A DNA stretch of 54,597 bases. Source: Planctomycetaceae bacterium (GTDB taxonomy: Bacteria > Planctomycetota > Planctomycetia > Pirellulales > Pirellulaceae). The notes below the pieces were generated by a model. The model ran no database searches. It saw only the letters and a list, made by a program, of their open reading frames with translations, and had not been told where the DNA came from. This document shows positions 38,625 through 46,973 of this stretch, piece by piece. The DNA is taken from assembly GCA_021298315.1 (NCBI GenBank), contig JAJTFC010000010.1, forward strand, positions 1-54,597. The letters are read 5' to 3'. Position 1 is the first letter of the stretch, and every line of letters starts with the position of its first letter. Made by a program: the position numbers and the translations under genes.

Positions 38625-39458
38625 ATGAAGGTTTCGATCCTCGTCCCAGCTTACAATGAACAAGCCACCATTGCGATCGTCTTGCGCAAATTGCTTGCCG
38701 TCGACTTGACGGACAAGAAGATTGGCTTGCAGGTCGATCGGGAGATCATTGTCGTCGACGATGGGTCGAGCGATGGGACCCACGAGGCCGTCGAAGCGTT
38801 CCTTCAAAACAATCCGTCAGCGAGCCATCAGATACGCTTGATTCGTCAACCGAGGAACATGGGCAAGACGGCTGCGATCGCTACGGCGATCGATGCGGCA
38901 AGCGGCCAGGTGCTGATCATCCAAGATGCCGATTTGGAGTACGATCCTAAAGAAATCCCGGGCGTCTTGTATCCCATCTTTGAGAATTGGGCCGATGTGG
39001 TCTATGGAAGCCGCTTCCTGGTGAAAAAAGCGTCGAGAGTGCTCTACTTCTACCATTATGTAGCTAACAAATTCTTGACACTCCTGAGCAACGTGCTGAC
39101 CAACCGCAACATGTCCGATATCGAGACCTGTTACAAGGCATTTCGGCGCGAGGTGATCGCACCGCTGGAGCTCACCAGCAAAGGCTTTGGCATGGAAGTG
39201 GAAATCACCGCTATGGTTTGCAAGACCATCGCGCGAACTTATGAAGTTCCGATCTCTTACTACGGGCGAACTTACGACGAAGGAAAGAAAATCGGAGTTT
39301 GGGATGGAATTGCCGCGATTTGGTATATCTTATATTACAATCTGATCTATCCGCTGACCGGACAAGGTCAGGCGTATATTCAGACCGTCAATCGATCGCT
39401 CAGGGAATTGCATTCAAAAATTCCTCCAGGCGAAATCCACGATCCCAATGAACCATGA
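38625..39458 (+). CDS. Family 2 glycosyltransferase (dolichol-phosphate-mannose-synthase-like)
   Basis: 277 residues. It starts 1 nt after the stop of the PLP enzyme gene. N-terminal GT-A signature 'VPAYNEQATIAIVLRKL' (~6-22), 'IIVVDDGSSDGT' (~45-56), nucleotide-Mn motif 'IIQDADLEYDPKEIP' (~103-117) and 'SDIETCYKAFRREV' (~165), the arrangement of DPMS/GtrB-type polyprenyl-phosphate glycosyltransferases. Only a short hydrophobic stretch near 'IWYILYYNLIYPLTG' at the C-terminus could touch the membrane. The sugar is unknown. It overlaps pepA by 4 nt. Confidence 0.88.
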   Translation: MKVSILVPAYNEQATIAIVLRKLLAVDLTDKKIGLQVDREIIVVDDGSSDGTHEAVEAFLQNNPSASHQIRLIRQPRNMGKTAAIATAIDAASGQVLIIQDADLEYDPKEIPGVLYPIFENWADVVYGSRFLVKKASRVLYFYHYVANKFLTLLSNVLTNRNMSDIETCYKAFRREVIAPLELTSKGFGMEVEITAMVCKTIARTYEVPISYYGRTYDEGKKIGVWDGIAAIWYILYYNLIYPLTGQGQAYIQTVNRSLRELHSKIPPGEIHDPNEP

Positions 39459-40903
39459 AGTTTGTATCCTGCCGACAAGACTGGGTGGCCGACCCTTGCG
39501 ACGTGCTGGTCGTTGCCCTCGATGATGAATGGGCGCGCCGCCCCGAATTCCAAATGATCGATCGGGCTAGTTCCGGTTGGTTCGCTCGGGTGATGCACAG
39601 CGGCGAAGTTTCGACCAAGCCCAACAAGGTATCTGTCTTGATCGCTCCGACAGGTGTACCTGCAAGTGTGCTGGCCGTTGTGGGAACAGGAAGCAAATCC
39701 TCCACCTCCTGCAACACCTATTTCCGCGCAGCGGGTGCTGCGATGAGAGCCTTGGCATCCAAACAACGCGACATCTTGAGGTTCGTTGGATTTGGAAATT
39801 CGCCTCTGGAGACCCGAGCCGCCATCTGCGGTGCGATGGTCGGCGCCCAGGGCCAAGATCTATTTAAGAGCGAGAAAACAACCTTTGCCCCAGCCACCAT
39901 CCAATGGGTTGGAGCCAATGATGCGCAAATTCGAGCTGGGGAGATCATCGGCGAATCGGTCAACCTTGCTCGGCACATGACCAATCAACCCCCAAACTTA
40001 ATGTATCCACAGACGTTTGCTGACCGCGCGACGGAAGTCGCCAAGGATGCGGGTTTCTCGATCGAAGTTTGGGACAAAGAGCGACTCGAGCAAGAGCGAT
40101 GTGGCTCGCTGCTGGCCGTTGCTCGCGGTTCAGTCCGTGAACCGCGTTTGTTGATCTTTCGATACCAAGGCTCACCGCCAGACTCCGAACCACTGGCTCT
40201 TGTTGGCAAGGGGGTTACGTTCGACTCTGGCGGATATTCGCTCAAGCCTACCGACGGCATGCTGACGATGAAATGCGATATGGCTGGAGCAGCCAATGTG
40301 CTAGCCATCTTCAACGCGATCGCCAAACTCAAAGTTCGCAGGAATATCATTGGTGTTGTCGGACTGGTCGAAAACCTTGTCTCAGGCGATGCCTTTAAAC
40401 TCGGAGACGTGCTCACGGCCCGAAGCGGCAAGACGATCGAAATCCATAATACCGATGCCGAGGGCCGACTGGTGCTGGCCGATTGCCTGAATGTCGCCTT
40501 GCAAGAAAACCCGACTCAAATCATCGATTTCGCAACCCTCACGGGAGCTTGTGTCGTGGCCCTTGGTACCGATGTGGCCGGGCTCATGAGCAACAACACG
40601 CAATTGCAAGGCGATGTGCAATCGTTCACAGAGAAATGTGGCGAGTTGACTTGGCCATTGCCGATGCACTCTTTCTATGGCGAACAAATCGCTGGAAAAG
40701 TCGCCGATATTAAGAATGTCGGTGAAGGCCGATGGGGTGGGGCAATCACGGCGGCCAAGTTCCTCGAAGAGTTTGTCCAAGGCCGCCCTTGGGTTCACTT
40801 GGACATCGCTGGACCTGCCTTTATGGATTCCCCTAAACCTTGGTGCGATGCCGGTGGAACCGGATTTCTAGTCCGCTCGTTTGCCGAATGGCTCTTGGCA
40901 TGA
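39455..40903 (+). CDS. pepA: Leucyl aminopeptidase (M17)
   Basis: 482 residues, close to the E. coli length. A cytosolic two-metal aminopeptidase that removes N-terminal residues. The macrodomain-like N-terminal region (~1-165) is followed by the M17 catalytic part: 'LVGKGVTFDSGGYSLKP' (Lys252 and the first Asp), 'MKCDMAGAANV', and the signature NTDAEGRL at 332-339 that supplies metal-binding Asp and Glu. The C-terminus 'DIAGPAF...GGTGFLVRSFAEWL' is intact. The start overlaps the GT2 stop (ATGA at 39455) and the end overlaps the histidine kinase start (ATGA at 40900). Confidence 0.95.
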   Translation: MKFVSCRQDWVADPCDVLVVALDDEWARRPEFQMIDRASSGWFARVMHSGEVSTKPNKVSVLIAPTGVPASVLAVVGTGSKSSTSCNTYFRAAGAAMRALASKQRDILRFVGFGNSPLETRAAICGAMVGAQGQDLFKSEKTTFAPATIQWVGANDAQIRAGEIIGESVNLARHMTNQPPNLMYPQTFADRATEVAKDAGFSIEVWDKERLEQERCGSLLAVARGSVREPRLLIFRYQGSPPDSEPLALVGKGVTFDSGGYSLKPTDGMLTMKCDMAGAANVLAIFNAIAKLKVRRNIIGVVGLVENLVSGDAFKLGDVLTARSGKTIEIHNTDAEGRLVLADCLNVALQENPTQIIDFATLTGACVVALGTDVAGLMSNNTQLQGDVQSFTEKCGELTWPLPMHSFYGEQIAGKVADIKNVGEGRWGGAITAAKFLEEFVQGRPWVHLDIAGPAFMDSPKPWCDAGGTGFLVRSFAEWLLA

Positions 40904-41637
40904 ACACCGACCAAGACGAATCGCTTGCGCAGGATCCGCAAGGAGACCTTTTGCGGCAGTACCACGAACTGGCCGAATTGGCCGGATCACTGGCGCATGA
41001 GATCAAGAATCCTTTGTCGGTGATCCATATGAACGCCGATTTGCTCAGCGAAGAGTTGCATGAGAGCCAGTGGCCCGGCAAACGCCGCGCGATCTCTAAA
41101 GTCGATATGATCAAACAGCAGTGCCATCGCATGGAAAATCTCTTGAGAGACTTCCTGCGGTTTGCTCGCATGCAGGATATGGAACTGACCCTAGGCTCGC
41201 TCAACGAACAGCTCGCCTCTGTCCTGAACTTATTTCAGGCGCAAGCCGACAAGCAAGGAGTGCGACTCGAAAGGTTCCTCGATTCGAACCTGCCGAACAT
41301 TCGACTCAACGGCTCGTCGCTCCAAGCCGCCTTGATCAACCTAGTAAAAAATTCGCTAGAGGCGATGCCCGATGGTGGGGAACTCCTGATCCGAACCTAT
41401 GTCATTCCAAGCGGTGTTGCGATCGATATGATCGATACGGGTTGCGGCATGGACGAGACAACCGCGATGAGAATGTTCGAACCGTTCTATTCGACCAAGC
41501 CTGAGGGGTCAGGGTTGGGACTGCCCACCACTCGCAAAATCATCGAGGCCCACGGTGGACGCATCCGAGTGCAAAGCGAGGTCGGTCGAGGTACGAAATT
41601 CGTCTTGGAGTTCCCAACTCCGGTTCGAATCGCCTGA
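40900..41637 (+). CDS. Soluble sensor histidine kinase (NtrB/ZraS-like transmitter)
   Basis: 245 residues from the ATG at 40900, which overlaps the pepA stop. It contains only the transmitter: the dimerisation/His box 'LAGSLAHEIKNPLSVIHMNADLL' (phospho-His ~31) and the HATPase domain with N-box 'LINLVKNSLEAMPDGG', 'DMIDTGCGMDETT' (G1), 'FEPFYSTKPEGSGLGLPTTRKIIEAHGG'. There is no sensor domain or membrane helix, so input must come through protein contacts or the short N-terminus. The AHEIKNPL box is the type used by NtrB/ZraS kinases that drive sigma-54 activators. No response regulator lies beside it. Confidence 0.9.
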   Translation: MNTDQDESLAQDPQGDLLRQYHELAELAGSLAHEIKNPLSVIHMNADLLSEELHESQWPGKRRAISKVDMIKQQCHRMENLLRDFLRFARMQDMELTLGSLNEQLASVLNLFQAQADKQGVRLERFLDSNLPNIRLNGSSLQAALINLVKNSLEAMPDGGELLIRTYVIPSGVAIDMIDTGCGMDETTAMRMFEPFYSTKPEGSGLGLPTTRKIIEAHGGRIRVQSEVGRGTKFVLEFPTPVRIA

Positions 41638-41651
41638 GAATTCGATCGTTC

Positions 41652-42209
41652 TTAGCGATTTCTGAGCAACCATAGAATCGGGCTCGATGGATTCTCCGGA
41701 TCGACCAATCGCTCGATCTGATAGCGATCCGATCGGTTGGTAATCCAGTCTTCTACCGCAAGGCTTTCGTCCAGACCAGCCTGATGGCCGACATAAGCCA
41801 GAATCGATACGATCGCATTTCGAGCGAGCATAGGCTCGATTGCATTCAAAGCCTCAATCGTCGACAGGGGCTTTGTGACCACCGACTTGTCCGAGTGGGG
41901 CAGATATCCCAAGTTAAACATCGCGCAGGAAACTTTACCGTAGTGCTCTTGTGGAATATGCAACCCAAGAAGAGCGTGGTCGGCAAGAATACACTCAACA
42001 TTGTGCGAGTAACCGGCCTGAGCCACTTTCGATTCGGTACGCGCAATAGCATCTGCTTGGATGTCCACAGCGTAGACCCTGCCTTGCCGACCAACGCACT
42101 GGGCTAGAAATAATGTGTCAAATCCATTACCAGCAGTAGCATCGATGGCAATCGAAGACTCCAGGATAAAGGGCCGGCAACGATTTTGAGCCTCAACAGT
42201 AAAGTGCAT
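41652..42209 (-). CDS. YtqB-like SAM-dependent rRNA methylase
   Basis: 185 residues from the ATG at 42209, which leaves 8 nt after the pheA stop; the frame stays open upstream inside pheA but that part is not family-like. It matches the PF06962 (YtqB) pattern: motif I 'IAIDATAGNGFDTLFLAQCVG' (~26-46), 'GRVYAVDIQADAIARTESKV', 'LADHALLGLHI', the catalytic-region 'MFNLGYLPHSDKSVVTKP' and 'YVGHQAGLDESLAVEDWI'. The fold is a class I methyltransferase; family members are assumed to methylate rRNA or tRNA, without a firm target. Co-transcribed with pheA. Confidence 0.82.
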   Translation of the reverse strand: MHFTVEAQNRCRPFILESSIAIDATAGNGFDTLFLAQCVGRQGRVYAVDIQADAIARTESKVAQAGYSHNVECILADHALLGLHIPQEHYGKVSCAMFNLGYLPHSDKSVVTKPLSTIEALNAIEPMLARNAIVSILAYVGHQAGLDESLAVEDWITNRSDRYQIERLVDPENPSSPILWLLRNR

Positions 42210-42217
42210 CCTGAGGA

Positions 42218-43189
42218 TCAACTTGAGCGAGGATAAGAACCAAGGATGTCCAATCGCAACGATCGTTGCTTGAGCGCGTCGATCGCGTGCGACAAAGTCG
42301 GCTGAGCGATATGGCCTTCGAGTTCGACAAAGAAGTAGTATTCGTTGGGGCAACCAGGGACTGGTAAGGATTCGATCCACGTTAGGTTGATGCTGTTATC
42401 CTTGAAGAGCAACATCGCATCGGCAAGCGCACCGGGTTGATGCGGGACTTGGAACAACAGCGATGTCTTGTCCTTGCCGGTCTGCTTGGGCTGATCCTTT
42501 CCGATGATCGCAAAACGAGTTGCATTGCTAGGATCGTCCTCGATCGATTCACAGACTACTGGCAAATCGTATTGGCTAGCGGCCTCGATGGATGCAATCG
42601 CTGCTGCACCTGATTCATCCTTGGCAATCTTGGCCGCTTGAGTCGTACTTGAAACCTCGATCCTCTGGGCCCCGGGCAGATGCTCAGCGAGCCATCTTCG
42701 GCATTGAGAGATCGCTTGCGGTTTGCTGTAGACTTTGACGATCGAACTACGATCTGAGTTGGAAAGTAAGTTGTGATGGATTGGCAAGAGAACCTCACCA
42801 CAGATCTGGATCGGACGCTCGATGAAGTTCGACATCGTATCGACGATCCGACCGTCGGTGCTGTTCTCGATGGGGACAACTCCATAGCGGGATTGTCCCC
42901 GCTGAACCTCCTCAAAGACCGCAGCGATCGAAGCCACCGGGTGGAGCGCATGGGCAGAGCCAAAGAATTTCAAGGCTGCCGCATGGCTGTAGGAATGCTC
43001 TGGACCCAAGTAGGCTACGCCAAGCGAACCGGCCGCTTGACCCAAATGAGCAAGCCCTCGCTTGAGCAACTGCTCCCAAATCTCGGATCGCTCTTGGACC
43101 AATAAAGCGATCTTGGCATCGATTTGACGAAGCCTTTCAAGGGGTGGGTGTTGCTGCGAGTCGGTCGGTTGTTGCTCGGAGTTAGGCAT
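42218..43189 (-). CDS. pheA: Prephenate dehydratase with shortened chorismate-mutase segment and ACT domain
   Basis: 323 residues from the ATG at 43189; a TTG at 43195 has AGGA 8 nt upstream and is an equal candidate. It converts prephenate to phenylpyruvate. The prephenate dehydratase domain (~52-240) is complete, opening 'GVAYLGPEHSYSHAAALKFFG' and carrying 'PIENSTDGRIVDTM' and the catalytic 'NATRFAIIG'. The C-terminal ACT domain (~245-320) has 'HQPGALADAML' but 'IESLPVPGCPNEYYFFVELEGH' in place of the usual ESRP, so the Arg of the phenylalanine site is Leu. The N-terminus has only one short helix pair (~15-45, 'LERLRQIDAKIALLVQERSEI') of the ~90-residue chorismate mutase domain. Confidence 0.92.
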   Translation of the reverse strand: MPNSEQQPTDSQQHPPLERLRQIDAKIALLVQERSEIWEQLLKRGLAHLGQAAGSLGVAYLGPEHSYSHAAALKFFGSAHALHPVASIAAVFEEVQRGQSRYGVVPIENSTDGRIVDTMSNFIERPIQICGEVLLPIHHNLLSNSDRSSIVKVYSKPQAISQCRRWLAEHLPGAQRIEVSSTTQAAKIAKDESGAAAIASIEAASQYDLPVVCESIEDDPSNATRFAIIGKDQPKQTGKDKTSLLFQVPHQPGALADAMLLFKDNSINLTWIESLPVPGCPNEYYFFVELEGHIAQPTLSHAIDALKQRSLRLDILGSYPRSS

Positions 43190-43330
43190 TTTCAATGCGT
43201 TTTTCCTGTCAATTTGACGGTAAGGGCATCGACAGTGGTCGAGGGCATCCGATTTAAGGCGATCAAATTTAAGCCTAAACCCTTGTTTTGTATAGGGTTA
43301 AGCCGATTCAGCACAGAGAAAACGGGTCTT

Positions 43331-43346
43331 TGGCACAACTCTTGCT
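43331..43346 (+). promoter_or_regulatory. Sigma-54 (RpoN) -24/-12 promoter upstream of dnaK
   Basis: TGGCACAACTCTTGCT matches the sigma-54 consensus TGGCAC-N5-TTGCW at every defined position, with GG (43332-43333) and GC (43344-43345) 10 nt apart. The start would be near 43357, about 87 nt upstream of the dnaK ATG (43444). An inverted AACCCT/AGGGTT repeat lies just upstream (~43279-43300). Confidence 0.7.
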
Positions 43347-43443
43347 ACATTGGCAACCCAACGAAGGGTTCGGCCACCCGGAGCCCTATTTCAAAACGAA
43401 CATTCATCATCCTACCGACTCAACGTTTAGGGAGACACCCACC

Positions 43444-45351
43444 ATGGCATCAGGCGAAAAGATCATCGGAATCGATTTGGGAACCACCAACTCGGTGGTG
43501 GCGGTCATGGAGGGCTCGGAGGTCAAAGTCATCCCCAATGCCGAGGGAAATCGACTCACCCCGAGCGTCGTGGCCTTCAATGACAAAAGCGAAACAATCG
43601 TTGGAGATCCGGCACGACGCCAAGCGGTCGTCAACCCTCGGAGAACCATTTACTCGGTCAAGCGGTTTATGGGCCGTCGCCATTCGGAGGTCGAGTCCGA
43701 AGAAAAGATTGTTCCTTATCAAGTCATCGGTGGTGCGAACGAGTACGTCAAGGTTCAGATCGGGGATCAGCAATTCACCCCACAGGAGATTTCCGCCAAG
43801 GTCTTGAGGAAGCTCAAGGAGGCTGCTGAATCGTACTTGGGGCATCGTGTTTCGAAGGCTGTGATCACCGTTCCGGCCTATTTCAACGATGCACAGCGTC
43901 AAGCGACCAAGGACGCCGGTCAAATCGCTGGTTTGGAAGTCGCCCGGATCATCAACGAACCGACCGCTGCGGCGTTGGCTTACGGCCTGGACAAGAGCAA
44001 GGATCAGAAGATCGTCGTATTCGACCTCGGTGGCGGTACGTTCGACGTATCGGTTTTGGAGGTTGCTCACAACAACGACGGCGAAGCGGGCGGAAAGATT
44101 TTCGAAGTTATCAGTACCAATGGCGATACGCACTTGGGTGGTGATGACTTTGACCAATCGCTATTGAACCACGTTGCAGCGATGTTCCAGCGCGATAACG
44201 GGATCGATCTTCGCAAAGATCCAATGTCACTGCAACGCTTGCAAGAAGCTTGCGAAAAGGCCAAGAAAGAACTCAGTAGCCTACCGCAAACCGATATCAA
44301 TTTGCCCTTTATCACTGCCGATGCGACCGGTCCAAAGCACTTGCTGACGACCATCACTCGCAGCACCTTCGAAGGCCTGATCGATCCGTTGATCGATCGT
44401 TGCCGTCAACCGGTCTTGCAAGCTTTGCAGGATGCCAAGTTGCGTCCGGCTGAGATCGACGAAGTTGTTTTGGTTGGAGGTTCGACCCGCGTCCCTAAGG
44501 TTCGCGAGTTGGTCAAGGAGATCTTTGGTAAAGAGCCACACCAAGGGGTCAATCCCGACGAAGTCGTTGCAGTCGGCGCAGCAATTCAAGGAAGCGTGCT
44601 TTCGGGCGAACGCAAAGACGTTCTGCTCTTGGACGTAACCCCACTGACCTTGGGTATCGAAACCGAAGGGGGCATCCTGACGCCTCTGATCGAAAGAAAC
44701 ACGACGATCCCTGTCGAGAAGAAGCAAACGTTTTCGACCGCTGCCGACAATCAAACCGCCGTGACCGTGAGCGTCTTCCAAGGTGAGCGCAAGATGGCGA
44801 TTCACAATCGAGTGCTAGGTCAATTCAATTTGGAAGGAATCGACGCGGCTCCTCGAGGCGTACCTCAAATCGAGGTCAAGTTCGACATCGACCAAAACGG
44901 TATCTTGAATGTCTCCGCAAAAGACCTTAAGTCCGGTAAGCAAGCGAGCGTCAAGATCGAGCAGTCCAGCGGATTGAGCAAGGATGAGATCGAGCGCATG
45001 CGTCGCGATGCAGAAGCTCATTCCGAAGAGGATCGCAAGCAGGTCGAATTGGCCGAAGCTCGCAACCGAGGTGAAAACACCATCCATGCCCTTGAAAAGG
45101 CGATCAATGATCAAGGGGACAAGCTGGCCGCATCGGATCGTGAGCCTCTTGAAGCAGCCATCAAGAAGTTGCGAGACGCATTGGGTACCAACGATGCTGA
45201 AGCGATCAAGCTTGCGACAGCCGAGCTTGAGCAAACAGCCAACGCTTTCCGATCGTCGTTTGCTTCGACACCGCAAAGCTCGACAGCTTCGCCAGAGTCC
45301 AAAGGCCCCAACGACGATGCGATCGACGCGGAGTTCGAGGTCAAGAGCTAA
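43444..45351 (+). CDS. dnaK: Molecular chaperone DnaK (Hsp70)
   Basis: 635 residues from the ATG at 43444 (GGGAGA about 9 nt upstream); the frame is open further upstream but lies in the leader. The nucleotide-binding domain has '[18 protein letters not shown]' (~6-23), '[17 protein letters not shown]', '[14 protein letters not shown]', '[16 protein letters not shown]' and '[16 protein letters not shown]'. The substrate domain (~390-505) has '[16 protein letters not shown]', then the lid and a tail ending '[15 protein letters not shown]', the bacterial DnaK C-terminal signature. It folds nascent and stress-damaged proteins. No grpE, dnaJ or hrcA lies beside it, and no CIRCE repeat was seen in the leader. 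Confidence 0.97.
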   Translation: MASGEKIIGIDLGTTNSVVAVMEGSEVKVIPNAEGNRLTPSVVAFNDKSETIVGDPARRQAVVNPRRTIYSVKRFMGRRHSEVESEEKIVPYQVIGGANEYVKVQIGDQQFTPQEISAKVLRKLKEAAESYLGHRVSKAVITVPAYFNDAQRQATKDAGQIAGLEVARIINEPTAAALAYGLDKSKDQKIVVFDLGGGTFDVSVLEVAHNNDGEAGGKIFEVISTNGDTHLGGDDFDQSLLNHVAAMFQRDNGIDLRKDPMSLQRLQEACEKAKKELSSLPQTDINLPFITADATGPKHLLTTITRSTFEGLIDPLIDRCRQPVLQALQDAKLRPAEIDEVVLVGGSTRVPKVRELVKEIFGKEPHQGVNPDEVVAVGAAIQGSVLSGERKDVLLLDVTPLTLGIETEGGILTPLIERNTTIPVEKKQTFSTAADNQTAVTVSVFQGERKMAIHNRVLGQFNLEGIDAAPRGVPQIEVKFDIDQNGILNVSAKDLKSGKQASVKIEQSSGLSKDEIERMRRDAEAHSEEDRKQVELAEARNRGENTIHALEKAINDQGDKLAASDREPLEAAIKKLRDALGTNDAEAIKLATAELEQTANAFRSSFASTPQSSTASPESKGPNDDAIDAEFEVKS

Positions 45352-45372
45352 GCAAGATTCAACGTCCAGTGT

Positions 45373-45395
45373 CGATGATTTCTCCGAAATCATCG
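45373..45395 (+). terminator. Hairpin downstream of dnaK
   Basis: CGATGATTTC-TCC-GAAATCATCG is a perfect 10-bp stem with a 3-nt loop, 22 nt after the dnaK stop. No T-run follows, so termination may need Rho or the hairpin may act as a 3' stabiliser. Its core equals that after tdh. Confidence 0.6.
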
Positions 45396-45797
45396 CTTGG
45401 CGTCAGAGCAATCGTAACTCGATGGGCAGCCGTTGCCACGCCGCCTGGCGGCGGCCACGTTTTTGACATCATTGACGTTGTTGAAGGCCAAGGCCAACGG
45501 GGTCAACCTCGTCAATCTTGTCCGCAGTCAATACCGTCAGTGCAGTCAATAAGGTCAATGCCGTCCAAAACCCTCGCGTCCGCCGCAGGCGGACATAGTC
45601 GTAGGCACATTCCATGTGCCGTCAACCGGATTTAAATAGATGTGGTTTGAAACCTGCGTCTGACAGCGGCGGTTTCTCTCAAAGCCTGGGATTTTTGTCT
45701 TTCTATTCGACGCGAATGCTTTCGAGCGGTTTTTTTATGGGTACACTGGTGGAGCCCGAGATCCAAAAAGTCCTTTTTGCTTCCAGGAATATCCGAA
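45396..45797. other. Hairpin- and repeat-rich intergenic region
   Basis: No gene is seen in about 400 bases. It holds three more perfect short hairpins, GCCGCC-T-GGCGGC (45440-45452), GTCCGCC-GCA-GGCGGAC (45578-45594) and GGCACAT-TCC-ATGTGCC (45604-45620), and a degenerate 9-bp direct repeat array. The promoter of the sugar transporter should lie in its right part; no clear -35/-10 pair was found. Confidence 0.55.
45502..45571 (+). repeat. Degenerate 9-bp direct repeat array (GTCAATNNN)
   Basis: Eight units starting with GTC repeat at 9-bp spacing (one 7-bp unit at 45520), most beginning GTCAAT or GTCAAC. The period equals that of the GATCRGACR array near 28.3 kb, but the unit sequence differs. 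Confidence 0.7.
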
Positions 45798-46973
45798 ATG
45801 ACCTCTCTTTACGAACCATTTTTTCGTCGTGCCCAAGGCCGATCATTATGGATGCTGGCCGCCGCCGCGTTGATGCTTTGTGGTTGCACCGGCAGCGATA
45901 ACAAAAGCGCCGGACAACCCAAGGCGACATCATCCAACACCGGAGGAACTACTTCGACCAGCTCTGCAACGAAGCCTGCCGGGAAGAGGATTATCCTGCT
46001 GAACAATACCGACTCTCCGTTCTGGGATGCGGCTCGAGCAGGGATCAAGAAAGCTCAGGAAGATCTCAAACTCGCCGACTCTGGGTTTAGTGCCAGTATG
46101 GATACCAATGATGGTACCGAAACGGGGCAAATCGAAAAACTCCGACAGTACGGCACTCAAAACGATATCGCCGCTGTGATCATCTCGCCGATCTCTTCGA
46201 CAAATCCAGCCATCGCTGATGAACTCAAAAAACTCAAGAACAAAGGGATCACCATCGGTTGCTTTGACAGCGATTTGGAAGCCAAGTCTCAGCAGTACCG
46301 TGAGTTCTACGTCGGTACCAACAACATCGCCGGTGGAAAGGTTCTAGGAACCGTTGCCAAGATGCTCAAGCCTCAAGGTGGTTCCTATGTGCAATTCGTC
46401 GGTGTCGACAGCCAACAGAACGCCATCGAACGCATGGATGGATTTACCTCGGCTGTTGGCGAAAGTTTTGTACAGAAAGATCGCAAGCTCGATGATACCG
46501 ACCGTAGCCGCGCTCGTGACAATGTTCGCGATGTGATCTCCAAGTATCCGGATCTGTCTGTTTTGGTCGGCATCTGGTCTTACAACGCACCGGCGATCGT
46601 CGATGTTGTCAAAGAAAAGAATGCTCGCGATAAATACACGATCGTGACCTTCGATGCCGAAGCGATCGCCATTCAGCAGATGGCCGATGGGATGATCGAT
46701 GCCATGGTCGTTCAAAATCCATTTGCGATGGGTTACGAATCGGTTCGCTATGCCTTTGCCAAAGCGATGGGGGATCCTGACACACCTAAACAAATGTTTC
46801 CTAATCTCGGCAAAGCTGGCGGGGACATCCTCGATACGGGTTTGAAGGTCGTTGTTCCGCCCGGTTCTTCTCTCAAGGCAGAGATGTTTGAATCGTTCGG
46901 AAAGAGTGTTGAATTTATTGATCTTCCTTCCTTCCAAGATTGGCTCAAGAAGTACGATCTAACGAGTTCATGA
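45798..46973 (+). CDS. Sugar ABC transporter substrate-binding lipoprotein
   Basis: 391 residues from the ATG at 45798 (AGGA 9 nt upstream). The signal region 'RSLWMLAAAALMLCGC' ends at Cys30, the likely lipidated residue. A Ser/Thr/Gly linker follows, then a periplasmic-binding-protein type 1 fold: 'KRIILLNNTDSPFWDAARAGIKKAQ' (~62-86), 'AAVIISPISSTNPAIADELKKLKNKGI', 'GTVAKMLKPQGGSYVQFVGV' and 'QMADGMIDAMVVQNPFAMGYESVRY'. This matches ribose/xylose/galactose-type binding proteins; the exact sugar cannot be told. It overlaps the permease start, so all three subunits are made together. Confidence 0.92.
   Translation: MTSLYEPFFRRAQGRSLWMLAAAALMLCGCTGSDNKSAGQPKATSSNTGGTTSTSSATKPAGKRIILLNNTDSPFWDAARAGIKKAQEDLKLADSGFSASMDTNDGTETGQIEKLRQYGTQNDIAAVIISPISSTNPAIADELKKLKNKGITIGCFDSDLEAKSQQYREFYVGTNNIAGGKVLGTVAKMLKPQGGSYVQFVGVDSQQNAIERMDGFTSAVGESFVQKDRKLDDTDRSRARDNVRDVISKYPDLSVLVGIWSYNAPAIVDVVKEKNARDKYTIVTFDAEAIAIQQMADGMIDAMVVQNPFAMGYESVRYAFAKAMGDPDTPKQMFPNLGKAGGDILDTGLKVVVPPGSSLKAEMFESFGKSVEFIDLPSFQDWLKKYDLTSS

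Noticed and set aside
43190..43443. CIRCE (HrcA) operator upstream of dnaK
   Set aside because: Looked for TTAGCACTC/GAGTGCTAA; not present. The only short palindromes are GTCAATTTGAC (43208-43218) and AACCCT/AGGGTT.
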